Source of the DNA: Cellulomonas uda
GTDB lineage: Bacteria > Actinomycetota > Actinomycetes > Actinomycetales > Cellulomonadaceae
NCBI RefSeq assembly: GCF_006538705.1
Contig: NZ_BJLP01000003.1
Coordinates: 1 to 64,000 of the forward strand
Direction: 5' to 3'
DNA: 64,000 nucleotides
How positions within the stretch are numbered: position 1 is the stretch's first letter; each line of letters starts with the position of its first letter. The notes beneath the pieces are model-generated. The model made no database searches. It worked only from the letters and a program-made list of their open reading frames with translations, and was not told the origin of the DNA. Below, in pieces: positions 45,167 to 53,910 of the stretch. Position numbers and translations under genes: made by a program.

Positions 45167-47491
45167 TCACGCGGTGATGGTGAACCCCGCGACGAGCTGC
45201 TGCTCGCGCACCGAGGACGGCCCGACGCGCAGCTCGAACGCACCCGGCTCGACGACGCGGCGCGCCTGGGCGTCGACGATCGAGCACGCGGACGCCGGCA
45301 GCGTGAGCTCGACGACGACGCTCTGGCCGGGCGCGACCTCCACCTGGCGGTACGCCTTGAGCTCGCTCTCGGCCCACATCGTCGTGGTGACGAGGTCGGA
45401 CACGTAGACCTGGACGGTCTCGAGCGCGGGGCGCGTGCCGGTGTTGCGGAGGGTGACCCGCGCGTGCACCTCGTCGGCCGCCGTGACCGACGGCGTGAGC
45501 ACCTCGAGGTCGGCGTACTCGATCGTGGTGTAGCTCAGCCCGGCGCCGAACGCGAACGCCGGACGCTGCGTGAGGTCCGCGTACCGGGTGCCGTGCTGGC
45601 CGCGGAGCTGGTTGTAGAACGTCGGCTGCTGCCCCACGTGCCGTGCGAACGTGATGGGCAGCCGCCCCGACGGCTCGACCAGGCCGAGCAGGATCTCCGC
45701 GACCGCCTGCCCGCCGCGCATGCCGGGGTTGGCGGCCCACACGACGGCCGCCGCGTCGAGCGCCGAGTCCGGCAGCACGTGCGGCTTGGAGGCGACCACG
45801 ACGACGACGAGCGGCGTGCCGGTCGCGGCGAGCGCGTCGAGCAGCGCGACCTGACCGCCGATGAGCTCGAGCGTCGCGGTCGAGCGTCCCTCGCCGACGA
45901 GCTCGATGCGGTCGCCCACCACGGCGACGACGTAGTCGGCGTCCCGCGCCGCGGCGACGGCCTCGGCGATGAGCTCCGGGTCGGGCTCGCACGGCGCCAC
46001 GACCTGCGGGCGCGGCTGGCCGTCGGGGAAGTACTCGCCCTCGGGGTCCGGCGTCAGCGTGAGGATGTCGGCGCCGCGCGCGTACGTGACCTCCCAGCCC
46101 TCGGGCGAGCGGCGGCGCAGGCCGTCGAGCACGGTCTCGATCATGTGGCGCGGGTGGCCGTCGGGCAGCCAGTCCACCTGGCCCGAGCGGCCGGCCCAGT
46201 CGCCCAGCTGCGCGTCGGTGTCGTCGGCGTTCGGGCCGACGACGAGCACGCGCCGGCGCTCGGCGCCCGCGGGGGCGACGGCGCGCTCGTCGTCGCCCGC
46301 CGTGCAGCCGCCGGCCAGCGGCAGGACGCCCTCGTTGCGCAGCAGGACGATCGAGCGGCGCGTGAGCTCCAGGTTGAGCGCCTCGTGCTCGGGGGTGCCG
46401 AGCACCTGCGCGATGCGCGCGTCGTCGGGGCGGCGCGGGTCCTCGAACAGCCCGAGCTCGAACTTCAGGGTGAGGATGCGGGACACCGCGGCGTCGATCG
46501 CGGCCTCGTCGAGCATGCCGGCCGCGACGGCCTCCTGGGCGCCGTCGAAGAACTGCGGCGTCGTCATGATGACGTCGTTGCCCGCCTTCACGGCGGCTGC
46601 GGCCGCGTGCGCGTGGTCGGGCTGGATCTGCTGCTCCCAGACCATGCGGCCGACGTTGTCCCAGTCCGTGACGAGCGTGCCGGTGTAGCCCCACTCGCCG
46701 CGCAGGACGTCGGTCAGCAGCCAGTCGTTCACGGTGATCGGCGTGCCGTCCATCGACTGGTAGCCGAGCATGAACGTCGCGCAGCCCTCGCGGGCGACGC
46801 GCTCGAACGGCGGCAGGAACCAGGCGGTGAGCTTGCGGCGCGAGATGTCCGCCTCGGTCGCGTCCCGCCCGCCCTGCGTCTCGGAGTAGCCGGCGAAGTG
46901 CTTGGCGGTCGCGAGGATCGCCGTCGGGTCGGTCAGGCCGTCGCCCTGGTAGCCCTTGACCATCGCGGACGCGAGCTCGCCGATGAGGAACGGGTCCTCG
47001 CCGAACGTCTCGGAGACCCGGCCCCAGCGCAGGTCGCGTGCGATGCACAGCACGGGGGAGAAGGTCCAGTGGATGCCGGTCGCGGCGACCTCGACGGCCG
47101 TGACGCGCGCGGCGCGCTCGACCAGGCCGGGGTTCCACGAGGCGGCCATGCCGAGCTGCGTGGGGAAGATCGTCGCGCCCTCGAAGAACGAGTGGCCGTG
47201 GATGCAGTCCTCGGCGATGAGCAGCGGGATGCGCAGCCGCGTGCCGGCGGTGATCTCGTGCGCCTCGCGCACCAGGGCGGGGGAGGTGTGCAGGATCGAG
47301 CCGACGTGCTGGTCCTCGATGAGGCCGCGCACGGAGCCGCGCGAGTCGAGCTGCATCATCTGCCCGACCTTCTCCGCCAGCGTCATGCGGCCGACGAGGT
47401 CGGCGACGCGCTCGGCGACGGGGAGCGTCGCGTCGAGGTAGGGCGCCGTGCCCGTCTCGGTGCGGCCGGCGGTCTCGAGGGGTGGGGTCAC
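45167..47491 (-). CDS. GH3 family beta-glucosidase/beta-glycosidase
   Basis: A 774-residue cytoplasmic-type enzyme (no signal peptide). GH3 N-terminal barrel: LTLAEKVGQMMQL near 35, AKHFAGYSETQGGRDATEA, and TDWDNVGRM, where the Asp is the catalytic nucleophile in place of the SDW triad. A second alpha/beta domain and a fibronectin-III-like C-terminus (LKAYRQVEVAPGQSVVVELTL) complete the three-domain layout. Cellobiose, other beta-glucosides or xylosides are possible substrates. GTG 47491 has AAAGGA upstream. A CelR-like operator lies 76 bp upstream. Confidence 0.94.
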   Translation of the reverse strand: MTPPLETAGRTETGTAPYLDATLPVAERVADLVGRMTLAEKVGQMMQLDSRGSVRGLIEDQHVGSILHTSPALVREAHEITAGTRLRIPLLIAEDCIHGHSFFEGATIFPTQLGMAASWNPGLVERAARVTAVEVAATGIHWTFSPVLCIARDLRWGRVSETFGEDPFLIGELASAMVKGYQGDGLTDPTAILATAKHFAGYSETQGGRDATEADISRRKLTAWFLPPFERVAREGCATFMLGYQSMDGTPITVNDWLLTDVLRGEWGYTGTLVTDWDNVGRMVWEQQIQPDHAHAAAAAVKAGNDVIMTTPQFFDGAQEAVAAGMLDEAAIDAAVSRILTLKFELGLFEDPRRPDDARIAQVLGTPEHEALNLELTRRSIVLLRNEGVLPLAGGCTAGDDERAVAPAGAERRRVLVVGPNADDTDAQLGDWAGRSGQVDWLPDGHPRHMIETVLDGLRRRSPEGWEVTYARGADILTLTPDPEGEYFPDGQPRPQVVAPCEPDPELIAEAVAAARDADYVVAVVGDRIELVGEGRSTATLELIGGQVALLDALAATGTPLVVVVVASKPHVLPDSALDAAAVVWAANPGMRGGQAVAEILLGLVEPSGRLPITFARHVGQQPTFYNQLRGQHGTRYADLTQRPAFAFGAGLSYTTIEYADLEVLTPSVTAADEVHARVTLRNTGTRPALETVQVYVSDLVTTTMWAESELKAYRQVEVAPGQSVVVELTLPASACSIVDAQARRVVEPGAFELRVGPSSVREQQLVAGFTITA

Positions 47492-47566
47492 GACAGGTCC
47501 TTTACGACGGGGATCACGACGGCGGCGGCGCGAGCCGGTGGGTCCCGTAGCCGCACGACGAGCGTG

Positions 47567-47580
47567 CGGGAGCGATCCCA
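47567..47580. promoter_or_regulatory. CelR/CebR-like operator upstream of the GH3 gene
   Basis: CGGGAGCGATCCCA matches the consensus TGGGAGCGCTCCCA at 12 of 14 positions. That site is bound by the LacI-family cellobiose repressors CebR/CelR in Streptomyces and Thermobifida, which release DNA on binding cellobiose. It is 76 bp from the GH3 start. Confidence 0.65.
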
Positions 47581-47631
47581 CGCGGGCGAGCCTAACCGAA
47601 AAGACTTACCGCGTGGTAGGTGTGCGCACGC

Positions 47632-48099
47632 CTACCGGACGGGCTCGAGGACGAACAGGTGCAGGTCGCGGCCGGCGCGCTGCTCGTACGCCTCGTAGCC
47701 CGGCCAGGTCTCCCGCAGGCGGGGCAGGAGCACCCGTGACTCGGCAGGCGTGGCGAGACGCGCGGCCACCTCGTGCGTGGCCCCCTCGACGGTGACCCGG
47801 GCCCGCGGGTCGGCCAGCAGGTTGAGCGCCCACGCGGGGTGGTGGGCCTGGCCCCAGTTGGAGCCGAGCACCACCCAGGCGTCCTCGTGCCGCACGTGGA
47901 GCAGCACCACCTCGCGCGGCTCGCCCGAGCGGCGGCCGGTGGTCGTGAGCACGAGCTGCGGCAGGCGCGCGCGGCCGAGGACCGTCCACCGCCCGCCGGT
48001 CGCCCGCTGCAGGCGTCGGTCGAGCCGCGACGTCGCGCGGCCGAGCCGCGCGAACCAGCGGGTGCGTCCCGCGCGGCGGGCGAGGTCGGTGAGGTCCAC
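47632..48099 (-). CDS. F420-type nitroreductase family protein (Ddn-like)
   Basis: A 155-residue split beta-barrel protein of the deazaflavin-dependent nitroreductase family: LPQLVLTTTGRRSGEPREVVLLHV, WVVLGSNWGQAHHPAWALNLLADP and LLPRLRETWPGYEAYEQR. Members bind F420H2 and reduce quinones or nitro compounds. GTG start. It lies upstream of the GH3 gene on the same strand but is separated from it by the operator region. Confidence 0.9.
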   Translation of the reverse strand: MDLTDLARRAGRTRWFARLGRATSRLDRRLQRATGGRWTVLGRARLPQLVLTTTGRRSGEPREVVLLHVRHEDAWVVLGSNWGQAHHPAWALNLLADPRARVTVEGATHEVAARLATPAESRVLLPRLRETWPGYEAYEQRAGRDLHLFVLEPVR

Positions 48100-48461
48100 G
48101 CCCGCATTGTGCCGTCCTGCCGAGGCGTCGGCGGTCGGTCGTGTTGCCGGGACGTGTCCGGCAGGTGGCCGGTGTGTAACGGGGCTTTAACACATCGCGC
48201 GTGGGACCGTCGCCGATTTGACGGATGGTGGACAGCCTTCCCGCTGGAGAGAGGTGATTTTTCGGCATGAATCGCCGCCGCTGTCTCGAAAGTTGAGACG
48301 TACTGGTCAGTATCAATCGGGTAACGATCAGGGGTCGGCCGGGTCCCAGCCCGCTTTGCCCGAAAACGCTTGACTAACGTTGCGCCAAACCCTGGCGGTC
48401 TGCCTCACAGCCGTACCTCGTACGAGCGGTCCTGCGGACCTCCACCTTCCCTGGAGGAACA
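48100..48461 (+). other. Intergenic regulatory region before the ABC importer
   Basis: 362 bp without genes and markedly more A/T-rich than its surroundings. It holds an imperfect inverted repeat (TGTGT...ACACA, about 48174-48194), the TetR-like palindrome at 48299-48313, and TTGACT at 48371-48376 as a possible -35 with a weak -10. The GGAGG for the TTG start lies at 48453-48457. Confidence 0.5.
48299..48313. promoter_or_regulatory. TetR-like palindrome 1 (ABC importer)
   Basis: CGTACTGGTCAGTAT; on the other strand ATACTGACCAGTACG, nearly identical to the site at 50439-50452 (GTACTGACCAGTAC). It lies 150 bp upstream of the first binding protein. Confidence 0.6.
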
Positions 48462-50294
48462 TTGAAGATCAGGCGATCCCTGGCCGGTGTCGCGGCTCTC
48501 GCGACCACCGCGCTCGTGCTCACCGCGTGCTCCAACGCGCCTGGCGACTCGGACGACGACGCCACCGGCGCTCCGTCGGCCTCCGAGGCGGCCACCACCG
48601 GCGGCACGCTCACCGTTGCCGAGACGAACCAGTTCTTCTCGTTCAACCCGAACACGAGCAACGGCAACACGGACATCAACGCGAAGGTCACGACCTACCC
48701 GACGCGCGCGTGGTTCAACTACGTCGACGGGTCGAGCTTCGCCGCGGGCAACCCCGGTGTCGCCAAGGACGAGTCGTTCGGCACGTACGAGGTCGTCTCC
48801 GAGGACCCGCTGACCGTCAAGTACACGATCAACGAGGGTGTCGTCTGGTCGGACGGCGAGCCCGTCGACGCGGACGACCTGCTCCTGTCGTGGGCGGTCG
48901 ACTCGGGCCACTACAACTCGGCCGACGGCAAGGTCTCCTACTTCGACTACGCCGGTGACACGGGCACGCTCGCGCTGACCGACTTCCCGGAGCTGGGTGA
49001 GGACGGTCGCTCGATGACCCTCACCTTCTCCGAGCCGGCCGCCGACTGGGAGTACGCGCTCGCCGCCGAGGCGCCCGCGCACGTCGTCGCCAAGAAGGCC
49101 GGCCTCGCGGACGGTCAGGCGCTGATCGACCTGTTCACCAAGCTCGCGCCGACCGCCAAGGACGCGACGGCCGACGACCCGGAGCTGCGCAAGGTCGCGG
49201 ACTTCTGGAACACCGGCTTCGACTCCACGGTCCTCCCGAGCGACCCGGAGCTGTACCTCTCGTCCGGCCCGTACATCGTCTCCGAGGTCGTCGAGAACCA
49301 GTCCGTCACGCTCGTCCCGAACGAGAAGTACTCGGGCGACCTGACGCCGAAGCTGGACTCGATCGTCATGCGCACCATCCCGGACGCCACGGCGGCCGTG
49401 CAGGCGCTCAAGAACGGCGAGGTGGACGTCATCTCCCCGCAGCCGTCCGCTGACACGCTCGCGGCGCTCGAGGGCATCGACGGCATCACGGTCCACGAGG
49501 GCGACCAGCTCGCGTACGACCACGTCGACCTGACCTTCAACAACGGTGGTCCGTTCGACCCCGCGACCTACGGTGGCGACGAGGCCAAGGCCCTCAAGGT
49601 CCGCCAGGCGTTCCTCAAGGTCATCCCGCGCCAGGCGATCCTCGAGGCGATCGTCACGCCGCTCAAGGCGGACGCGTCGATCCTCAACTCGCAGCTCTTC
49701 GTCCCGGCCCAGGCCTCGTACGAGGACTCGGTCGCGAACAACGGCTCGGCCGACTTCCCGGGTGAGCCCGACGTCGCCGGCGCCAAGGCGCTGCTCGAGG
49801 AGGTCGGTGTCACGCCGACCGTGCGCATCCTCTACAACATCAACAACCCGAACCGCGTCAACGCCTACACGCTGATCGCGGCGCAGGCCACGGCCGCCGG
49901 CTTCAAGGTCGACGACCAGGGTGACGCCGAGTGGGGCTCGCGCCTCGCCGACGGCTCGTACGACGTCGCCATCTTCGGCTGGATCAACTCGGGTGTCGGC
50001 GTCTCCGGCGTCCCGCAGATCTTCTCCAGCACCGGTGGTGGCAACTACAACGGCTACAAGAACGCCGAGGTCGACCAGCTCGCCGCGACGCTCGTGAAGA
50101 CGCTGGACCTCGACGAGCAGGCGAACATCCAGGAGCAGATCGACCCGCTCCTGTTCGCCGACGCGTACGGCCTGCCCCTGTTCCAGTCGGTCGGCATCGA
50201 CGCGGTCGCCGACCGCGTGGGTGGCATCGAGGCCTACAACCCGAGCCAGTCGGGTGTCTGGTGGAACGTGTGGGACTGGACGGTCACCGACTGA
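48462..50294 (+). CDS. Family 5 ABC substrate-binding lipoprotein
   Basis: A 610-residue SBP_bac_5 protein (OppA/DppA/glycan type). The signal peptide ends at lipobox VLTAC (C23), then an acidic linker. The body has the family pattern: PLTVKYTINEGVVWSDGEPVD, DLLLSWAVDS, and FNNGGPFDP. TTG start with TGGAGG 4 nt upstream. A strong hairpin follows the stop. Peptide or oligosaccharide import are both possible; the nearby GH3 gene and CelR-like site hint at glycans, but that is weak. Confidence 0.92.
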   Translation: MKIRRSLAGVAALATTALVLTACSNAPGDSDDDATGAPSASEAATTGGTLTVAETNQFFSFNPNTSNGNTDINAKVTTYPTRAWFNYVDGSSFAAGNPGVAKDESFGTYEVVSEDPLTVKYTINEGVVWSDGEPVDADDLLLSWAVDSGHYNSADGKVSYFDYAGDTGTLALTDFPELGEDGRSMTLTFSEPAADWEYALAAEAPAHVVAKKAGLADGQALIDLFTKLAPTAKDATADDPELRKVADFWNTGFDSTVLPSDPELYLSSGPYIVSEVVENQSVTLVPNEKYSGDLTPKLDSIVMRTIPDATAAVQALKNGEVDVISPQPSADTLAALEGIDGITVHEGDQLAYDHVDLTFNNGGPFDPATYGGDEAKALKVRQAFLKVIPRQAILEAIVTPLKADASILNSQLFVPAQASYEDSVANNGSADFPGEPDVAGAKALLEEVGVTPTVRILYNINNPNRVNAYTLIAAQATAAGFKVDDQGDAEWGSRLADGSYDVAIFGWINSGVGVSGVPQIFSSTGGGNYNGYKNAEVDQLAATLVKTLDLDEQANIQEQIDPLLFADAYGLPLFQSVGIDAVADRVGGIEAYNPSQSGVWWNVWDWTVTD

Positions 50295-50321
50295 GTCGGC
50301 TGACCTCCCCGGTATGACAGC

Positions 50322-50363
50322 CACCGGTGCCGGGACCCGGTCGTTCGGGTCCCGGCACCGGTG
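50322..50363 (+). terminator. Perfect 18-bp hairpin between binding protein and permease genes
   Basis: The arms 50322-50339 and 50346-50363 are exact complements with a 6-nt loop. There is no U-tract. Placed inside an ABC gene cluster, it would cap the binding-protein transcript and give it higher abundance than the membrane parts. Confidence 0.75.
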
Positions 50364-50416
50364 CGTCCCGGGGTCGTCGACGCACCGTCGACGACGGACC
50401 GGCGCGCGACGCGCGC

Positions 50417-50452
50417 TAGAGTCCCTCCTCAGAACGTCGTACTGACCAGTAC
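50417..50452 (+). promoter_or_regulatory. Promoter and TetR-like palindrome 2 before the permease
   Basis: TAGAGT (50417-50422) is a likely -10; the palindrome GTACTGACCAGTAC (50439-50452) lies about 17 bp downstream, where a repressor would block elongation. The site matches the one at 48299-48313. Confidence 0.55.
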
Positions 50453-50583
50453 GGCGGACCCGCCTTGAACGCGTCGCCCACGAGGCGCGGCGTTCCCGAC
50501 CTTTGCGTCGCGACAGCGCGACGCCGACGCGGAGGCGTGCACCTCACCCGCGCACGCTCCCCACGCCCGAGAAGCGAGAATTG

Positions 50584-52113
50584 ATGGCTTCCTACGTCTT
50601 GCGACGCCTCGGTGTGTCGCTGCTCATCCTGCTCGGGGCGTCGTTCCTCGTGTACCAGCTGGTCGCCGTGTCCGGTGACCCGCTGAGGGAGTACCGCGAG
50701 TCGAACCGCCCCAACAAAGAGGCCCTGATGCAGGCCCGCATCGACCTGCTCGACCTCGACACCCCCGCACCCCTGCGCTACTTCTCGTGGCTCAGCGGAG
50801 CCGTCAAGTGCGTGATCCCCGGTCAGTGCGACCTCGGCAAGACGCTCCAGGGCCAGGAGGTCACCGACGCGCTGAGCGCCGCGATCCCCTCGACGATCCA
50901 GCTGGTGCTCACCGCGACGATCCTCGCGGTCGTCATCGGCATCACGATCGGCATCGTCGTCGCGCTGCGCCAGTACTCGGTGCTCGACTACAGCGTCACG
51001 TTCATGACGTTCCTGTTCTTCTCGCTGCCGGTGTTCTGGGTCGCGGTGCTCCTCAAGGAGTTCGGCGCGATCGGCTTCAACGACTTCCTCCGGGACCCCT
51101 CGGTGAGCGTGACCGTCGCTCTCGCCGTCGGGCTGGTCGCCGGTGTCATCTGGACGGTCCTCATCGGCGGCTCGTGGAAGCGCCGCGGCATCGTGTTCGC
51201 GGGGTCCACGCTCCTCACCGCCGGCATCCTGTGGTACCTCGGCTGGTCGCAGTGGTTCAGCTACCCGGGTCTCGGGCCGGGCATCGTCGCCGGGCTCGGC
51301 GTCGGCATCGCGTTCGCGCTCACCGCGCTGCTCGCGGGCCTGCGCAACCGCAAGGCGCTGTACTCCGCGCTCATCATGGTCGGGCTCGCCGTCGTCGCGA
51401 TGTTCGCGCTGCAGCCGCTGCTCGAGGACCCGTCGGTCTGGCTCGTCATCCTCCTCGGCATCGCCGCGGTCGGCGGCGGCCTGCTCGTCGGGCGCCTCAT
51501 GGGCGGCTACGACCGCGGCCAGTCGATGAAGGTCGCGGCCCTCACCTCGTTCCTCGTCGCGGGCCTCGTGCTGCTCGACGGGTTCATGCAGGCGTGGCCC
51601 GAGTACTTCAAGCTCACGCGCGGCCGCCCGATCGCGACGATCGGCTCGGAGACGCCGAACCTCAACGGCGACTTCTGGATCACGGGCGTCGACAAGTACA
51701 CGCACCTCGTCCTCCCGACGATCTCGCTCATCCTCATCTCGCTCGCCTCGTACACGCGCTACTCGCGTGCGTCGATGCTCGAGGTGATGGGTCAGGACTA
51801 CGTCCGCACCGGCCGCGCCAAGGGCCTGCCGGAGCGCACGGTCGTCGTCCGGCACGCGTTCCGCAACGCGCTGATCCCGCTCGCGACGATCGTCGCGTTC
51901 GACATCGGCGGCCTGCTGGGTGGCGCCGTCATCACCGAGAACGTGTTCTCGTTCAAGGGCATGGGCCAGCTCTTCATCCAAGGCCTCGACCACCAGGACC
52001 CGAACCCCGTCATGGGCGTGTTCCTCGTCGTCGGCGTCACCGCGGTGACGTTCAACCTGGTCGCGGACCTCCTGTACTCCGCACTCGACCCGCGCGTGAG
52101 GGTGAAGGCATGA
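50584..52113 (+). CDS. DppB/OppB-type ABC permease with a large membrane insertion
   Basis: A 509-residue permease; DppB is normally about 310-340 residues. The N-terminus (YVLRRLGVSLLILLGASFLVY) and C-terminal core (RNALIPLATIVAFDIGGLLGGAVITENVFSF) are typical. Between them about 190 extra residues (about 185-375) contain roughly six more helices (VALAVGLVAGVIWTVLIGG, ALYSALIMVGLAVVAMFAL and others). The ATG overlaps nothing upstream; it overlaps the next permease by 4 nt. Confidence 0.92.
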   Translation: MASYVLRRLGVSLLILLGASFLVYQLVAVSGDPLREYRESNRPNKEALMQARIDLLDLDTPAPLRYFSWLSGAVKCVIPGQCDLGKTLQGQEVTDALSAAIPSTIQLVLTATILAVVIGITIGIVVALRQYSVLDYSVTFMTFLFFSLPVFWVAVLLKEFGAIGFNDFLRDPSVSVTVALAVGLVAGVIWTVLIGGSWKRRGIVFAGSTLLTAGILWYLGWSQWFSYPGLGPGIVAGLGVGIAFALTALLAGLRNRKALYSALIMVGLAVVAMFALQPLLEDPSVWLVILLGIAAVGGGLLVGRLMGGYDRGQSMKVAALTSFLVAGLVLLDGFMQAWPEYFKLTRGRPIATIGSETPNLNGDFWITGVDKYTHLVLPTISLILISLASYTRYSRASMLEVMGQDYVRTGRAKGLPERTVVVRHAFRNALIPLATIVAFDIGGLLGGAVITENVFSFKGMGQLFIQGLDHQDPNPVMGVFLVVGVTAVTFNLVADLLYSALDPRVRVKA

Positions 52114-53228
52114 CCGAGCAGACCACGGAGCGGATGACCGACTCCCTCGACTCCGGCGAGGTCGCGGCCGACCTCAAGGGCAAGAGCCAGGGCGCGCTGG
52201 TCCGCAAGCGCTTCTTCGGCCACACGGGCGCGATCGTCTCGCTCGTCGTCCTCGCGCTCGTCGTGATCCTCGCGCTCACCTCGGTGGGCATCGGCGGCTG
52301 GCACGGCTGGTGGAAGTTCCGCTGGACGGACACCCCGCCGCTGCAGAACGGCGGGCGACCCACGCTGAGCCTGTTCCCGTTCTCCCTGGGTGAGCACCCG
52401 TTCGGGCAGGACTCGGTCGGGCGCGACTACTTCGCGATGACGATGCGCGGCACCCAGATCTCGCTGCTCGTGACGTTCGTCGTCGGCGTCATCGCCGCGT
52501 TCGTCGGCGTCGTGTTCGGCGCGCTGTCGGGGTACTTCCGCGGCTGGGTCGAGGCGGTGCTCATGCGCCTGACCGACATGGTGATCATCATCCCGGTGCT
52601 GCTCATCGGCGCCGTGATCGGCTACAACACCAAGTCCGGTGTCGTCGTGCTCGGCCTGCTGCTCGGCCTGACGTACTGGACCGGCATGGCGCGGCTCGTC
52701 CGCGGTGACTTCCTGTCGCTGCGCGAGCGCGAGTTCGTCGACGCGGCCCGCCTCGCGGGCGCGTCCGACAAGCGGATCATCTTCAAGCACATCCTGCCGA
52801 ACGCGGTCGGCGTCATCACGGTCAACACGACCCTGCTGATGTCCTCGGCGATCCTGCTGGAGACGTCGCTGTCCTACCTGAACATGGGCGTCAAGGCGCC
52901 GGACACGTCCCTGGGCCTGCTCATCAGCCAGAACCAGGCCGCGTTCGCCACGCGCCCCTGGCTGTTCTGGTGGCCCGGCCTGTTCATCGTCCTCATCTGC
53001 CTCTGCATCAACTTCATCGGCGACGGCCTGCGCGACGCGTTCGACCCGCGCCAGCGCAAGATCTCCCTGCGTCGCATGAAGGAGACGCCGCGCGAGGAGA
53101 TCGACAACCGCCTCGAGGGCAGCCTGCTCGCGGCGAACGTCGCGACGCTCGACGGCGCACGCAGCGGCTGGGAGGACGGCGCACCGGGCGTCGGGCACGA
53201 CCCGGACCCCCGGGACGAGACCAAGTGA
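52110..53228 (+). CDS. DppC/OppC-type ABC permease
   Basis: A 372-residue permease with an N-terminal helix (GAIVSLVVLALVVILALTS), a periplasmic segment with HPFGQDSVGRDYFAM, and the six-helix core with EAA-like ARLAGASDKRIIFKHILPNA. The C-terminal tail of about 60 hydrophilic residues is longer than usual. The ATG overlaps the previous gene (ATGA). It should pair with the upstream permease. Confidence 0.93.
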   Translation: MTEQTTERMTDSLDSGEVAADLKGKSQGALVRKRFFGHTGAIVSLVVLALVVILALTSVGIGGWHGWWKFRWTDTPPLQNGGRPTLSLFPFSLGEHPFGQDSVGRDYFAMTMRGTQISLLVTFVVGVIAAFVGVVFGALSGYFRGWVEAVLMRLTDMVIIIPVLLIGAVIGYNTKSGVVVLGLLLGLTYWTGMARLVRGDFLSLREREFVDAARLAGASDKRIIFKHILPNAVGVITVNTTLLMSSAILLETSLSYLNMGVKAPDTSLGLLISQNQAAFATRPWLFWWPGLFIVLICLCINFIGDGLRDAFDPRQRKISLRRMKETPREEIDNRLEGSLLAANVATLDGARSGWEDGAPGVGHDPDPRDETK

Positions 53229-53260
53229 CGCCCCGCACGCACGCGCGGTCGGCGCGGTGC

Positions 53261-53884
53261 TCAGCCGACGAGCTGCAGCACCGCGCCCAGCGCGACGAGC
53301 GCGCCCACCGCGGCCAGGGCGGCCGTGTGCACCTCGCGGCGCACCGGGACCTCGTCCGCGACACCGAGCTCGAGCGCACCGTCCTCGACGAGGCGCTCCC
53401 AGCGGCGGCGCGCCTCGGTCGCGACGACCGCGGACGGCGAGTGCCCGATCTCGCCGATGCTCACGGAGCGGGCGGGGTCGAAGGCCCCCGCCTGCACGTG
53501 GCGCAGGTCGACGGACACCGCACGCGTCGCGGCGTGCCGGCCCGGGCCCGGGGCGGCGAACGCCTCGACGCTGCGGCCGGGCGTCACGAACGTGCACGTG
53601 AAGCGCGTCCGGATCTCGATGAGCGCGGTCCACGGCACGTGGTGCGTCACGAAGGGGTTCACCACGTGGACGCCCTCGTCGTCGAGCCGCACGTGCGGCC
53701 GGTAGGCCACCAGCCAGGTGAGCAGCACGGCCGCCGCGGTGAACGGCACCGCGGTGAGCAGCGTCCGCGCACCCCCCTCGGCGACCGCGGCACCCGCGAA
53801 GCCCGCGACCACGAGCCACGTACCCCCCGTGATCCACGCCGCGCTGCGGGGCCGGAAGGTCCAGGTCTCGTCGTCGTCTCGCAC
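53261..53884 (-). CDS. PH-domain membrane protein, antisense within the ABC cluster
   Basis: A 207-residue protein with two N-terminal helices (ITGGTWLVVAGFAGAAVA and LLTAVPFTAAAVLLTWLVA), then a bacterial PH domain (HVRLDDEGVHVVNPFVTHHVPW, EIRTRFTCTFVTP). A C-terminal helix (TAALAAVGALVALGAVLQL) follows. It sits on the opposite strand between the permease and ATPase genes, so these must be linked across it or transcribed separately. Function unknown. Confidence 0.8.
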   Translation of the reverse strand: MRDDDETWTFRPRSAAWITGGTWLVVAGFAGAAVAEGGARTLLTAVPFTAAAVLLTWLVAYRPHVRLDDEGVHVVNPFVTHHVPWTALIEIRTRFTCTFVTPGRSVEAFAAPGPGRHAATRAVSVDLRHVQAGAFDPARSVSIGEIGHSPSAVVATEARRRWERLVEDGALELGVADEVPVRREVHTAALAAVGALVALGAVLQLVG

Positions 53885-53910
53885 GACCCCATGATCCCAG
53901 GAGCTCTGTC

